From CBFHWU01 sp965659665 (GTDB taxonomy: Bacteria; Bacteroidota; Bacteroidia; Flavobacteriales; Flavobacteriaceae), in assembly GCA_965659665.1 (NCBI GenBank), contig CBFHWU010000017.1, positions 150,458-214,457 on the forward strand: a stretch of 64,000 nucleotides of DNA, in the 5' to 3' direction. Position 1 is the stretch's first letter; each line of letters opens with the position of its first letter. Both the position numbers and the translations under genes were made by a program. This document shows positions 34,156 through 44,605 of the stretch, piece by piece. The notes under the pieces are model-generated. The model ran no database searches. It saw only the letters and a list, made by a program, of their open reading frames with translations, and had not been told where the DNA came from.

Positions 34156-35778
34156 ATGTTGAGTGTATCTAATTTGTCGGTCCAGTTTGGTAAACGAATT
34201 TTGTTTGATGAGGTAAACGTTTCTTTTACTAATGGAAATTGTTACGGAATTATTGGAGCTAATGGAGCCGGTAAATCAACTTTCTTAAAAGTCCTGTCCG
34301 GTAAATTAGACCCTAGCGCTGGATCAGTTCATTTAGAGCCTGGAAAACGCATGTCAGTTTTGGAACAAAACCATTATGCTTTTGATGAATTTCAAGTATT
34401 ACAAACCGTAGTGATGGGGAATAAAGAGTTGTATGCCATCAAAAAAGAAATGGATGACTTATATGCAAAACCTGATTTTTCCGAGGCGGATAGTGATCGT
34501 GTTGGAGAACTTCAAATAAAATTTGAAGAGATGAATGGATGGAATGCCGATAGTGATGCTGCTGCATTATTGTCAAGCTTAGATATTAAAGAGGATATGC
34601 ACTACACCCTAATGGCAGATTTGGATGGAAAACAACGTGTGCGTGTGTTGTTGGCTCAAGCTTTGTTTGGCAGTCCCGATGTTCTTATTATGGATGAGCC
34701 CACAAATGATTTAGATTACGAGACCATTTTTTGGTTAGAAAATTTTTTAGCAAACTATGATAATACCGTCATTGTAGTTTCTCACGATCGTCATTTCTTA
34801 GACGCTGTGTGTACCCATATTTCCGATGTTGACTTTGGGAAAATAAACCATTTTTCAGGGAATTATACCTTTTGGTATGAGTCAAGTCAATTGGCAGCCA
34901 AACAACGTGCTCAGCAAAATAAAAAAGCAGAAGAAAAGAAAAAAGAACTTGAAGACTTTATTGCGCGTTTTAGTGCCAATGTGGCTAAATCTAAACAAGC
35001 AACTTCACGAAAAAAAATGATCGATAAACTTAATATTTCGGATATCAAACCCTCCTCACGTCGATATCCAGCTATTATCTTTGAACAAGATCGCGAGGCA
35101 GGAGATCAGATTCTTCATGTCGAAAATCTTAGTGCTAAAATGGATAATCAGGTATTGTTTAGTCAAATTGATCTCAATCTTGCTAAAGGGGATAAAGTGA
35201 TTGTTTATTCTAAAGATGTTCGAGCTGCAACTGCGTTTTATCAAATAATCAATGGAAATATAAAAGCTGATTCTGGTGCTTATAAATGGGGGATTACCAC
35301 TTCTCAGTCCTATTTGCCCTTGGATAATGCTTCTTTTTTTGATAATGACCTTTCTTTAGTTGATTGGTTGCGTCAATATGCAACTACTGACGAAGAAAGA
35401 GAGGAAGTGTTCGTTCGTGGATTTCTTGGCAAAATGTTGTTTAGTGGAGAAGAAGCGCTAAAATCATCTCATGTGTTATCGGGAGGCGAAAAAGTTAGAT
35501 GTATGCTATCTCGTATGATGATGATTCGTGCCAATGTATTGATGCTTGATGAACCTACCAACCATTTGGATCTGGAGTCGATTACGGCCTTTAATAATTG
35601 TTTGACGAAATTTAAAGGAAATATATTATTGACTACTCATGATCAAGCTTTTGCTCAATCAGTGGGCAACAGAATCGTAGAACTGACTCCCAAAGGAACC
35701 ATAGATCGTCACATGTCTTTCGATGAATATATGTCGGATCCTAAGATTAAGGAAATTAGACAAAAAATGTATTCCTAA
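34156..35778 (+). CDS. ABC-F family ATPase with one degenerate ATP site
   Basis: A 540-residue soluble protein of two ABC domains joined by a charged linker (about 250-300), most like YbiT-type ABC-F proteins, which act on the ribosome. Domain 1 has an intact Walker A (GANGAGKST, about 36) and Walker B (VLIMDEPTNDLD), but its signature reads LDGKQR near 155 instead of LSGGQ. Domain 2 has an intact signature (LSGGEKVR, about 440) and Walker B (VLMLDEPTNHLD), but its Walker A is replaced by VYSKDVRAATAF near 348. Both lesions fall in the same composite site, so one ATP site remains normal. It stands alone between a terminator and a convergent gene. Confidence 0.9.
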   Translation: MLSVSNLSVQFGKRILFDEVNVSFTNGNCYGIIGANGAGKSTFLKVLSGKLDPSAGSVHLEPGKRMSVLEQNHYAFDEFQVLQTVVMGNKELYAIKKEMDDLYAKPDFSEADSDRVGELQIKFEEMNGWNADSDAAALLSSLDIKEDMHYTLMADLDGKQRVRVLLAQALFGSPDVLIMDEPTNDLDYETIFWLENFLANYDNTVIVVSHDRHFLDAVCTHISDVDFGKINHFSGNYTFWYESSQLAAKQRAQQNKKAEEKKKELEDFIARFSANVAKSKQATSRKKMIDKLNISDIKPSSRRYPAIIFEQDREAGDQILHVENLSAKMDNQVLFSQIDLNLAKGDKVIVYSKDVRAATAFYQIINGNIKADSGAYKWGITTSQSYLPLDNASFFDNDLSLVDWLRQYATTDEEREEVFVRGFLGKMLFSGEEALKSSHVLSGGEKVRCMLSRMMMIRANVLMLDEPTNHLDLESITAFNNCLTKFKGNILLTTHDQAFAQSVGNRIVELTPKGTIDRHMSFDEYMSDPKIKEIRQKMYS

Positions 35779-35978
35779 AAAAGATTTTTTACTTGTTTTT
35801 CCTCCTCTTTATGTACCCACACGGTTTGCATAGCATGTGATACGCCAAACCCAGCTAGTCGGCCAGATTCTCCCTCGTCTTTAACAATCGGCCTAATACC
35901 TAAAGCTCGTATCTCTGAAACTAATCGTTGGGCTTCTATTGTAGGTCCTGTAAATATCAGAACAAAAGAATTTTTCAT
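35775..35978 (-). CDS. DUF2007 domain protein
   Basis: A 67-residue protein with the DUF2007 pattern: FTGPTIEAQRLVSEIRALGI, then KDEGESGRLAGFG and a final VWVHKEEEKQVKNL. The role is described only as putative signal transduction. It follows pheT after about 9 nt on the same strand and overlaps the ABC-F stop by 4 nt. Confidence 0.85.
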   Translation of the reverse strand: MKNSFVLIFTGPTIEAQRLVSEIRALGIRPIVKDEGESGRLAGFGVSHAMQTVWVHKEEEKQVKNLF

Positions 35979-35987
35979 AACCTAAAT

Positions 35988-38402
35988 TTAGGAAGATCTC
36001 ACTTCTGCTCCTAATTTTAATTCGAATTGATTTTGAATTTTTGAAATAATTTTATCAATTTGTTTATCGGTAAGGGTTTTGGTAGCATCCTGAAGTGAAA
36101 AACTAAGCGCATATGATTTTTTTCCCTTTGCAATACCATTTCCAGTAAATACATCGAATAATTGCACTGATTGCAAGATTTTGCGCTCAGTTTGAAAAGC
36201 AAGTGTATGAAGATCTTCAAATGAAATATGTTCGTCTAACAACAAGGCTAGATCACGCTTTACGGAAGGGAATTTAGATATTTTTTTTGAACTTAAACTT
36301 ACATTTTCAGCCATTTTAACAATACTGCTCCAATCCAATTCGGCGACAATAACTTCTTGATTAATAGAAATATTTTCAAACACGTTTAAATTAATCAAAC
36401 CAAAGTGCCCGATATTTTTACTATTCACTTCGAGTTTTAATCCCTCCTTATAGCGCGGGTCACTGAAGGGCAGGGTAATAACATTTATTCCAAGATTTAA
36501 AAACAAACTCTCCAAGAATCCTTTAAGCATAAAAAAATCGTTTTCGTACCTGTTTCCGAGCCAATGATTAGGTTGTTGTGTACCTGTCAAACTTAAACAT
36601 AACCATTTTTTTTGATGGTACTCCATGTCTGTACGGAAATAGGAATGGCCAAATTCAAAAAACCGACAATCATGTTGTTTTCTATTGATGTTATGTGCCA
36701 TGGATTCTAAAGCCCCGTAAACCAAATGCGACCGTAACACGGATAGTTCTGTGCTTAATGGGTTAAGAATTTTAACAAAATCAGCTTTATTTTGATGGTG
36801 TGAGGGAGTTGTAAGAGAGTTATTATATAATTCAAAAAATCCATTGGCTATCAAATAAGAAGCAACTTTAGATTCCCACTTATTAAAATCTAAATCTTTT
36901 TGATGAGGTAAAGATATTTTAAGGGTGTCAGCTATAGGAATATTGTTGTATCCGTATACACGTAGAATTTCTTCAACAATATCCGCTGGACGAGTAACAT
37001 CAACTCTATATGAGGGTACAGTCAAACCAATAGCAGTTTCGGTTACATTATTGATCTGAATATCCAAAGAAATAAGTATTCTTTTTATGGTTTCAGGGGG
37101 AAGTACAACCCCAATCAGATTATTAATGTATTTGTAGGAGATTAGAATTTGTTTAGGTTCTTTTTTAGTGGGGTATTCATCGATAAGATCACTGCTAATT
37201 TCCCCACCAGCAATTTCTTTTATCAGTAGGGAGGCTCTTTTTAGAGCGTAATCAGTAAATTCGATATTAATTCCCCGTTCATAACGAAAAGACGCTTCGG
37301 TATTTAATCCATGACGTTTAGCTGTTTTTCGAATAGAAACAGGGTCAAAATACGCACTCTCTAAAAAGATTTCGGTGGTGTCTTCAGATACCCCAGAATC
37401 TAATCCTCCAAAAACTCCTGCAATACACATCGGAATGTTGCCATTACAGATCATCAAATCATCGGCATGTAACTTTCGTTCTATTCCATCAAGGGTAGTA
37501 AACAAGGTTCCTTCTTTACAATTTTGAACCTTAACCAAATTAGCGTCGATTTTTGCGGCATCAAAAGCATGAAGAGGTTGACCTAACTCATGAAGCACAT
37601 AATTGGTGATATCTACAATATTATTGATCGGTTGTAATCCGATTGCTAATAATCGATTTTTGATATGGTCAGGAGATGCTTCGATCTTTACCCCGGAAAT
37701 ACGTACACCACAATAACGTGGTGCCGCTTCTTTGTTTACAACATCAACACGAATTTGATTATTTCGAGTTTCAACATGAAAATCAGAAACAGACGGGGAA
37801 ATTAATTCACATTGATTTTTTTTTTGTAACAACCCAGCACGTAAATCACGGGCTACACCATAATGACTCATGGCATCTGCACGGTTTGGGGTTAATCCTA
37901 TTTCGAAAACTTTGTCATTGACAAGTTCAAATATTTCTCGACAGGGGGTACCTGCTTGAATAGCATTTGAAAGGACTATAATTCCTTCGTGGGATTTTCC
38001 AATACCAATTTCATCTTCAGCACATATCATTCCTTGGCTTTCTTCCCCTCTTATTTTACTTTTTTTTATTTGAAAAGAGTTGCCATCTGTTGGATATAAG
38101 GTGCTACCTACTTTGGCTACCACAACAGTTTGTCCTTTAGCTACATTTGGTGCACCACATACAATAGATAGGGGTTCATCTTCACCCACATCTACTGTTG
38201 TACATTTTAGACGGTCAGCATTGGGATGTTGTTTACAAGTTAGCACCTTTCCGACAACAATTCCAGACAAACTTCCTTGTACAGATTCGTAATGTTGTAT
38301 TCCTTCAACCTCTAATCCAAGATCAGTTAATAATTCAGATATTTGATTTTCAGACCAATCAGTTTTGACAAATTCTTTGAGCCAATTATAGGATATATTC
38401 AT
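35988..38402 (-). CDS. pheT: Phenylalanyl-tRNA synthetase beta subunit
   Basis: An 804-residue subunit: N-terminal MNISYNWLKEFV, an EMAP-like tRNA-binding domain (about 40-150; VVGKVLTCKQHPNADRLKC), B3/4 editing region (APRYCGVRISGV), B5 (PSYRVDVTRPADIVEEILRV), the catalytic-like core, and a C-terminal FDX-ACB domain (SKFPSVKRDLALLLDE). It joins PheS, which is not in the window, in the alpha2beta2 enzyme. ATG at 38402 is chosen over an upstream in-frame start because the family begins MNISYNWL. Confidence 0.97.
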   Translation of the reverse strand: MNISYNWLKEFVKTDWSENQISELLTDLGLEVEGIQHYESVQGSLSGIVVGKVLTCKQHPNADRLKCTTVDVGEDEPLSIVCGAPNVAKGQTVVVAKVGSTLYPTDGNSFQIKKSKIRGEESQGMICAEDEIGIGKSHEGIIVLSNAIQAGTPCREIFELVNDKVFEIGLTPNRADAMSHYGVARDLRAGLLQKKNQCELISPSVSDFHVETRNNQIRVDVVNKEAAPRYCGVRISGVKIEASPDHIKNRLLAIGLQPINNIVDITNYVLHELGQPLHAFDAAKIDANLVKVQNCKEGTLFTTLDGIERKLHADDLMICNGNIPMCIAGVFGGLDSGVSEDTTEIFLESAYFDPVSIRKTAKRHGLNTEASFRYERGINIEFTDYALKRASLLIKEIAGGEISSDLIDEYPTKKEPKQILISYKYINNLIGVVLPPETIKRILISLDIQINNVTETAIGLTVPSYRVDVTRPADIVEEILRVYGYNNIPIADTLKISLPHQKDLDFNKWESKVASYLIANGFFELYNNSLTTPSHHQNKADFVKILNPLSTELSVLRSHLVYGALESMAHNINRKQHDCRFFEFGHSYFRTDMEYHQKKWLCLSLTGTQQPNHWLGNRYENDFFMLKGFLESLFLNLGINVITLPFSDPRYKEGLKLEVNSKNIGHFGLINLNVFENISINQEVIVAELDWSSIVKMAENVSLSSKKISKFPSVKRDLALLLDEHISFEDLHTLAFQTERKILQSVQLFDVFTGNGIAKGKKSYALSFSLQDATKTLTDKQIDKIISKIQNQFELKLGAEVRSS

Positions 38403-38456
38403 AGATATAAAATATCTACAAAGATACAATTCTGCGTTCAGATACCCATCATTTTA

Positions 38457-40559
38457 TCAACTGATGTATTTCCAAATGGTTTTACCTGCTTGTGTTTGTC
38501 GATAGGTTTCTAATATTAATCGATGTTCAGCTTTAATAAGTTGAGGATCTGAGGAGATCAAATGAATCACCTCATTCCGTGCTTGTTGTAAAATGGGATA
38601 ATCTTTTTTTAAATCGGCAATAATCATTTTTAGTATTCCACTTTGTTGGGTTCCCATTAAATCTCCTGGACCGCGTAATTTGAGGTCAACTTCAGCAATT
38701 TCGAATCCATCTTGAGTTCGAACCATGGTTTGTAATCGTGTACGGGCATCTTGACTAAGCTTGTAGCCGCTCATCAGAATACAAAAACTTTTGTCGGCTC
38801 CACGTCCCACACGTCCTCGGAGTTGATGTAATTGTGATAGTCCAAATCGTTCAGCACTTTCTATAATCATTACCGAGGCGTTGGGGACATTTACCCCCAC
38901 TTCAATCACCGTGGTAGCTATCATTATGTGAGTTTCCCCTTTGGCAAAGCGGTTCATTTCTTTGGCTTTATCTTCGGCTTTCATTTGGCCATGAACGATA
39001 CTGATTTGATATTTTGGTTTTGGAAAATCACGTTCTATACTCGCATAACCGTCCATTAGGTCTTTATAATCCAAGACCTCAGATTCTTCAATAAGAGGAT
39101 ATACGATGTATACCTGACGACCTATTTTGATCTGTTCTTTAATGAATTGTAATACAGCGAGTCGGTTGCTGTCATGCCGATGGGTAGTGGTGATGGGTTT
39201 TCGCCCAGGAGGGAGTTCATCAATAATGGATAGGTCTAAATTACCATAAACTGTCATCGCTAAGGTTCTAGGAATTGGAGTGGCAGTCATTACAAGAATA
39301 TGTGGAGGTAACTCATTTTTACGCCATAATTTGGCGCGCTGCGCTACACCAAAACGATGTTGTTCATCAATAATTGCTAATCCCAAATGTTTAAAAAGTA
39401 CATTTTTTTCAAAAATAGCATGGGTACCAATTAACATGTTTAAAGTACCAGATCGTAAATTTTCATGGATACGGGCACGATCCTTGAGTTTTGTTGAACC
39501 TGTCAATAATCCTATTTGTATTTTTAATGGCTTAAGAAGAGCTTGAATAGATTGGTAATGTTGTTGTGCCAATATTTCGGTAGGAGCAACTAAAGTAGCT
39601 TGAAAACCATTATCTATGGCCAATAATATTGTTAAAACAGCTACAATGGTTTTTCCAGAGCCTACATCTCCTTGTAGTAATCGATTCATTTGAGCTTTAC
39701 TCCCTACATCTGCTCGTATCTCTTTAATTACTCTTTTTTGTGCATGGGTAAGTTTAAAAGGTAGATGAGTGTTGTAAAACTCGTTAAAATAATTTCCGAC
39801 TTTCTCGAACGGAAGTCCTTTAATTTTTTGCTTGTGAAGTTGTTTTTTAAGGATTAATTGCAATTGAATAAAAAACAATTCTTCAAATTTCATTCGATAT
39901 TGTGCTTTCTCTAATTGTAATTGGTTTTTAGGAAAATGAATATTTTTTAGTGCATTTGATTTGGAAATTAATTGATATTTATGAATGATTGACTCTGACA
40001 GACTCTCTGTTATATGATGACCTAATTCTTGAAATAAATTTAACATTACTTGGCGCAGAATGCGGTTGCCTATCCCACTTGATGTTAATCGTTCGGTAGA
40101 GGGATATACAGCTTGAAAATAATTTTTTTGTTGCTCATGATCAGAAGTTAGCTCTAATTCTGGGTGTGGAATGGAACATTGTTTGCCATACCAATTTAAA
40201 CGCCCAAAAGCAACATATGGAGTATTTAACTTTAAATTTTTTTTAACCCATTGGTGACCTCTAAACCAAACAAGTTTTGTTCGACCTGTTTGATCTTCAA
40301 ACGTGGCTTCCAATCGTTTGCCTCTTTTTTGTTGCACAGTTTCAATGCGACTAATAATTCCAATAATTTGAACTTCAGCATTTGTTTGAGGAAGCTGACC
40401 AATGGAATGAAAAGCTGTTCGGTCGATATAGCGAAAAGGAAAAAAATACAACATATCCTGATAGGTATGTAATTGTAATTCTTTTCGAAGCAATTCAGCA
40501 CGACTAGGTCCTACGCCTTTGAGGTAGTCTAAGGATTTTTGTAAAAGTTGCTGTGACAT
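38457..40559 (-). CDS. recG: ATP-dependent DNA helicase RecG
   Basis: A 700-residue superfamily 2 helicase that remodels stalled forks and Holliday junctions. It has an N-terminal wedge with OB fold (VQIIGIISRIETVQQKRGKR), Walker A QGDVGSGKTIVAVL, the DEQH box LAIIDEQHRFGVAQR, ILVMTATPIPRTLAMT, and QLRGRVGRGADKS. Length is normal. The ATG at 40559 (MSQQLLQKSLDYLKGVGP) is preferred to 40601. Divergent from uvrD with 96 nt between. Confidence 0.97.
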   Translation of the reverse strand: MSQQLLQKSLDYLKGVGPSRAELLRKELQLHTYQDMLYFFPFRYIDRTAFHSIGQLPQTNAEVQIIGIISRIETVQQKRGKRLEATFEDQTGRTKLVWFRGHQWVKKNLKLNTPYVAFGRLNWYGKQCSIPHPELELTSDHEQQKNYFQAVYPSTERLTSSGIGNRILRQVMLNLFQELGHHITESLSESIIHKYQLISKSNALKNIHFPKNQLQLEKAQYRMKFEELFFIQLQLILKKQLHKQKIKGLPFEKVGNYFNEFYNTHLPFKLTHAQKRVIKEIRADVGSKAQMNRLLQGDVGSGKTIVAVLTILLAIDNGFQATLVAPTEILAQQHYQSIQALLKPLKIQIGLLTGSTKLKDRARIHENLRSGTLNMLIGTHAIFEKNVLFKHLGLAIIDEQHRFGVAQRAKLWRKNELPPHILVMTATPIPRTLAMTVYGNLDLSIIDELPPGRKPITTTHRHDSNRLAVLQFIKEQIKIGRQVYIVYPLIEESEVLDYKDLMDGYASIERDFPKPKYQISIVHGQMKAEDKAKEMNRFAKGETHIMIATTVIEVGVNVPNASVMIIESAERFGLSQLHQLRGRVGRGADKSFCILMSGYKLSQDARTRLQTMVRTQDGFEIAEVDLKLRGPGDLMGTQQSGILKMIIADLKKDYPILQQARNEVIHLISSDPQLIKAEHRLILETYRQTQAGKTIWKYIS

Positions 40560-40655
40560 CTTACGAAGATACAATATGCTGTTAATAAACTCTGCACACA
40601 CTGTTGGGTTATCCGAAAGCGAATGTTTAAATTCACAAATTAAAACATAATAGCG

Positions 40656-42929
40656 TTGGAAAATTATCTTTCTTTATTGAACCATGCTCAGCAACAACCC
40701 ACCCTTCACAAAGAAGGCCCCCTTATGGTAATTGCTGGAGCAGGATCAGGCAAAACGCGTGTACTCACATATAGAATTGCTTACTTGATGCAACAGGGCG
40801 TTGATTCTTTTTCTATACTGGCGCTTACTTTTACCAACAAAGCCGCACGCGAAATGAAAGTTCGAATTGCAAAAATAGTAGGGGAGAGCGAAGCCAAAAA
40901 TCTATGGATGGGAACTTTCCATTCTGTTTTTGCGCGTATTTTACGTGCTGAAGCTGAAAGATTGGGATACCCGTCGAGTTTTACGATTTATGATACTCAA
41001 GATACTGAACGACTCATTTCATCAATTATTAAGGAAATGCAACTCGACAAAGATTTGTACAAATCTAAAAAAATAAGAAGCCGAATATCCTCCTTTAAAA
41101 ATAGCTTAATTACGGTGCGCGCTTACTTTAATAATCCCGAGCTAATTGAAGCCGATCGTGAGGCTAAACGAACTCAAATGGGTGAGGTGTACAAAGAATA
41201 TGTCGATCGATGTTTTAAGGCAGGGGCCATGGATTTTGATGATTTATTACTCAAAACCAATGAATTACTTAATCGTTTTCCTGAAGCATTAGCTAAATAT
41301 CAGGACCGTTTTCGGTATATTTTAGTGGATGAGTATCAAGACACCAATCATTCTCAGTATTTGATCGTTCGTGCTTTGGCGGATAAATTTCAAAATATTT
41401 GTGTTGTCGGCGATGACTCACAAAGTATATATGCCTTTAGAGGTGCTAATATTCAAAACATATTAAATTTTAAAAAAGATTATCCCGATGCTGTTACCTA
41501 TCGGTTAGAACAGAACTACCGATCCTCTGATACCATAGTAAAGGCTGCTAATTCTTTAATTTCACACAATCAAAACCGATTAGATAAAAAAATTTGGACC
41601 TCAAATGAATTAGGAAATAAAATTATAGTCCATCGAAGCCCAACTGATGGCGAAGAAGGACGTTATGTGGCTGGTTCTATTTTTGAGCAAGCGATGCAAA
41701 ATCAATTAAGCTATAAAAACTTTGCTATTTTATATAGAACCAATGCACAATCTCGTGCAATGGAAGATGCCCTAAGAAAACGCAATATCCCCTATAAAGT
41801 GTTTGGGGGATTATCATTCTATCAACGAAAAGAAATAAAAGATATTGTCGCTTATTTACGTTTGGTGATCAATCCTAGCGATGAGGAAAGCTTAAAAAGG
41901 ATTATTAATTATCCTGGAAGAGGAATTGGACAAACTACTCTTGACAAACTCATCGTGGCTGCTAAAACTCATCAAAAAACTATTTTTCAGGTATTGGAAC
42001 AAGTTTATGAACTCCCCCTGAATATTAATATGGGGACTAAAACCAAATTACATGATTTTTCTACTTTAATTAAAAGTTTTCAAATCGCTAATGAATCACA
42101 AAATGCCTTTGAAATAGCAGATTTGGTCACCAAAAAAACCAAAATAGTGACTGAACTCAAAAAAGAAGGCACGCCTGAAGGAGTGACCAGAGTTGAAAAT
42201 GTAGAGGAACTTTTAAATGGAATACGAGATTTTGTAGAAGGACAACGTGAACTTGTAGATGCGCAAGGCTCATTAGTTGAGTTTTTGGAAGATGTGGCTT
42301 TGGCCACTGATTTTGATCAATCGGATAATACTACTGATGTGGTATCTTTAATGACGATTCATTTGGCCAAAGGATTAGAGTTTTCAAATGTTTATATAGT
42401 AGGACTCGAAGAAGATTTATTTCCCTCAGCATTAAGTATGAACACTCGTGAGGAATTAGAAGAAGAACGAAGATTATTTTATGTGGCATTAACACGAGCA
42501 GAAAAACAAGCAACGTTTACGTACACACAATCCCGATATCGATGGGGAAAGTTAAACGATGCTGAACCCAGTAGATTTTTAACGGAAATTGATCCAGAAT
42601 ATTTAGATAACCAGACCCCTCAAAACACCTACCATTTCAAGCCAATGATGGACACCTCTATTTTTGATGCTCCTGACCCCAATAGGGTAAGGTTCAAGCA
42701 ACCTAGCCAACGTCCTCGCACTCCTAATCTCAAGCCTGTTCGTTCATCCAAAACTACTCATGCTGTTCCTGAATTGCTTCCTGGAATGCGGATTAAGCAC
42801 AGCCGATTTGGACAAGGTACCGTAGAAGTCATTGAAGGTACTGGTAGCGATAGCAAGGCTAAAATTATTTTTGATACGGGAGGGGCAAAACGTTTATTGC
42901 TCCGATTTGCTAAACTTGATATCTTATGA
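40656..42929 (+). CDS. uvrD: UvrD/PcrA-type ATP-dependent DNA helicase
   Basis: A 757-residue superfamily 1A helicase with AGAGSGKTRVLTYRIAYL (Q motif and Walker A), LTFTNKAAREMKVRI, the DEYQDTN box, QNYRSS, and LMTIHLAKGLEFSNV near 570. The C-terminus has a basic linker and a small Tudor-like end (GMRIKHSRFGQGTVEVIEG). The start is a TTG (MENYLSLLNHAQQQP), with no ATG in frame nearby and a weak ribosome site. It overlaps the next gene by 4 nt (ATGA). Confidence 0.96.
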   Translation: MENYLSLLNHAQQQPTLHKEGPLMVIAGAGSGKTRVLTYRIAYLMQQGVDSFSILALTFTNKAAREMKVRIAKIVGESEAKNLWMGTFHSVFARILRAEAERLGYPSSFTIYDTQDTERLISSIIKEMQLDKDLYKSKKIRSRISSFKNSLITVRAYFNNPELIEADREAKRTQMGEVYKEYVDRCFKAGAMDFDDLLLKTNELLNRFPEALAKYQDRFRYILVDEYQDTNHSQYLIVRALADKFQNICVVGDDSQSIYAFRGANIQNILNFKKDYPDAVTYRLEQNYRSSDTIVKAANSLISHNQNRLDKKIWTSNELGNKIIVHRSPTDGEEGRYVAGSIFEQAMQNQLSYKNFAILYRTNAQSRAMEDALRKRNIPYKVFGGLSFYQRKEIKDIVAYLRLVINPSDEESLKRIINYPGRGIGQTTLDKLIVAAKTHQKTIFQVLEQVYELPLNINMGTKTKLHDFSTLIKSFQIANESQNAFEIADLVTKKTKIVTELKKEGTPEGVTRVENVEELLNGIRDFVEGQRELVDAQGSLVEFLEDVALATDFDQSDNTTDVVSLMTIHLAKGLEFSNVYIVGLEEDLFPSALSMNTREELEEERRLFYVALTRAEKQATFTYTQSRYRWGKLNDAEPSRFLTEIDPEYLDNQTPQNTYHFKPMMDTSIFDAPDPNRVRFKQPSQRPRTPNLKPVRSSKTTHAVPELLPGMRIKHSRFGQGTVEVIEGTGSDSKAKIIFDTGGAKRLLLRFAKLDIL

Positions 42930-43540
42930 CTAAAAGATTACGTGTTTACGACCAAAACCCAAATCAAAAGTTTATTGATACAGCCGTTGATTCGTTGAAA
43001 TCTGGAGAAATTATTATTTATCCAACCGATTCTGTTTATGCTTTAGGGTGTGATAGTCACAATAAACAAGCTTTACAAAAATTAGCCAATATTAAAAAAA
43101 TAAAAACAGAAAAAACTTCTTTAAGTCTTATTTGTTCTTCTATTCAACAAGCCTCAAAATATGTAGCGCAATTGAATTCTACTGACTTTCGCCTCCTCAA
43201 AAAACACCTTCCAGGACCTTTTACTTTTGTGTTACCGGCAATGAACCTTCCTAAAGCTATGGGTAAGCGCAAAACTATTGGAATAAGAATTCCTGATCAT
43301 AATACAGTACAAGTTTTGATTGATACACTTGGGCGCCCATTGGTCTCTTCTTCTTTATACGATAATGATGACATTGTGGTATACACTACCGACCCTGACG
43401 TTATTGAGGAGCATTGGGATAATAAAATTAAGGTGTTTATCGATGGAGGAATAGGACTTAATGAAGCTTCAACTGTTGTTGACTTGACCACAGCATTACC
43501 CACTGTATTGAGACAAGGAATAGGAATTTTTTTGAATTAA
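42926..43540 (+). CDS. L-threonylcarbamoyladenylate synthase (Sua5/YrdC family)
   Basis: A 204-residue YrdC-domain protein: IIYPTDSVYALGCDS, KTSLSLICSSI, HLPGPFTFVLPA, IGIRIPDHNTVQVLI and a C-terminal STVVDLTTALPTVLRQG. It makes threonylcarbamoyl-AMP for the t6A modification of tRNA, with TsaD, B and E, which are not in the window. Translation is probably coupled to uvrD through the ATGA overlap. Confidence 0.92.
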   Translation: MTKRLRVYDQNPNQKFIDTAVDSLKSGEIIIYPTDSVYALGCDSHNKQALQKLANIKKIKTEKTSLSLICSSIQQASKYVAQLNSTDFRLLKKHLPGPFTFVLPAMNLPKAMGKRKTIGIRIPDHNTVQVLIDTLGRPLVSSSLYDNDDIVVYTTDPDVIEEHWDNKIKVFIDGGIGLNEASTVVDLTTALPTVLRQGIGIFLN

Positions 43541-43611
43541 TTTATCGTATAGCATAATACCGAAGGTCCTTTTTTGAATATAAGAAAACGTTGCTCGTAA
43601 TTTTTAGATCA

Positions 43612-43643
43612 AAAAAAAGCAACCCCAATGGGTTGCTTTTTTT
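43612..43643. terminator. Bidirectional Rho-independent terminator
   Basis: The stem AAAAAAAGCAACCC/GGGTTGCTTTTTTT has a CAAT loop (43626-43629). The flanking A and T runs let it serve both the plus-strand YrdC gene and the minus-strand OmpA-like gene, which converge here. Confidence 0.85.
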
Positions 43644-43664
43644 AAGTAATCTAAAAAACAAAAA

Positions 43665-44516
43665 CTATTTTGCTGCCGCTTCCATTCCTTGTTCAATTAA
43701 GTCAAAAAATTGATCTAACTTAGGAAGAACAATAATACGTGTTCGACGGTTTTTAGCACGTCCTTGAGATGTTTCGTTGTCATCGACAGGAATATAGTAA
43801 CTACGTCCAGCAGCTGTCATTCGTTCTGGTGCAACACCAAAATCATTTTGCAATAATCGAACAACAGAAGTAGCACGTTTAACAGATAAATCCCAATTAT
43901 CAAGTAAAATTTCGTTTTTAATTGGAACATCATCTGTATGTCCTTCAACCATAAATTCAATTTCTGGTTTGTCATTAATCACACGAGCAACTTTGCCTAA
44001 AACTTCTTTGGCACGAGTAGAAACTACATAACTCCCTGAGTTAAATAATAATTTGTCAGAGATTGAAATAAATACCACTCCTTTTTCTACATTAATTTCG
44101 ATGTCGCTGTCGTTGATGTCTACTAGGGCGCCTTTAAGGCTGGTAACTAAGGCTAGGGTTACAGAGTCTCTTCGTGTAACAGCATCTTGCATACGGCGAA
44201 TAGTGAGGTCTTTTTCTTTTAATGATTCTAAAGAACGCTCTAAATTATCGGCACCTTTTTGTGAGAGAGTGGTGAGGTTGCCCATATTATTGATTAGATC
44301 CTGATTGTTGGCTTTTAGGAAAGCAACTTGATCTTTTAAAGTTTGTAGCGATGCTTCAGCAGTTGATTTTTCGTCAATACAACTGTTTAATTTAACAGTT
44401 GCTGAGTTTAAGAGATCTTTGGTTTGTTTGTGTTGTGACTCTAAATCCGCATATTTTTTTTGAGACACACAGGATGCCAAAAGTAATGGGAGGGTAAAAA
44501 GGAGTATTTTTTTCAT
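43665..44516 (-). CDS. OmpA-family lipoprotein
   Basis: A 283-residue lipoprotein (lipobox LLASC). A coiled coil (about 25-110) is followed by a peptidoglycan-binding OmpA C-terminal domain with VFISISDKLLFNSGSY, IEFMVEGHTDDVPI, NWDLSVKRATSVV and AKNRRTRIIVLPK. It anchors the outer membrane to the cell wall. It stands alone, and a bidirectional terminator follows. Confidence 0.92.
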   Translation of the reverse strand: MKKILLFTLPLLLASCVSQKKYADLESQHKQTKDLLNSATVKLNSCIDEKSTAEASLQTLKDQVAFLKANNQDLINNMGNLTTLSQKGADNLERSLESLKEKDLTIRRMQDAVTRRDSVTLALVTSLKGALVDINDSDIEINVEKGVVFISISDKLLFNSGSYVVSTRAKEVLGKVARVINDKPEIEFMVEGHTDDVPIKNEILLDNWDLSVKRATSVVRLLQNDFGVAPERMTAAGRSYYIPVDDNETSQGRAKNRRTRIIVLPKLDQFFDLIEQGMEAAAK

Positions 44517-44605
44517 TGTAAATTATTTGTTTCAAATTTATTAAAAATAATGCTTGTAAAATGATATTAACGATTATTTAACCAATTTCGTATAAAATAT
44601 TTTAT

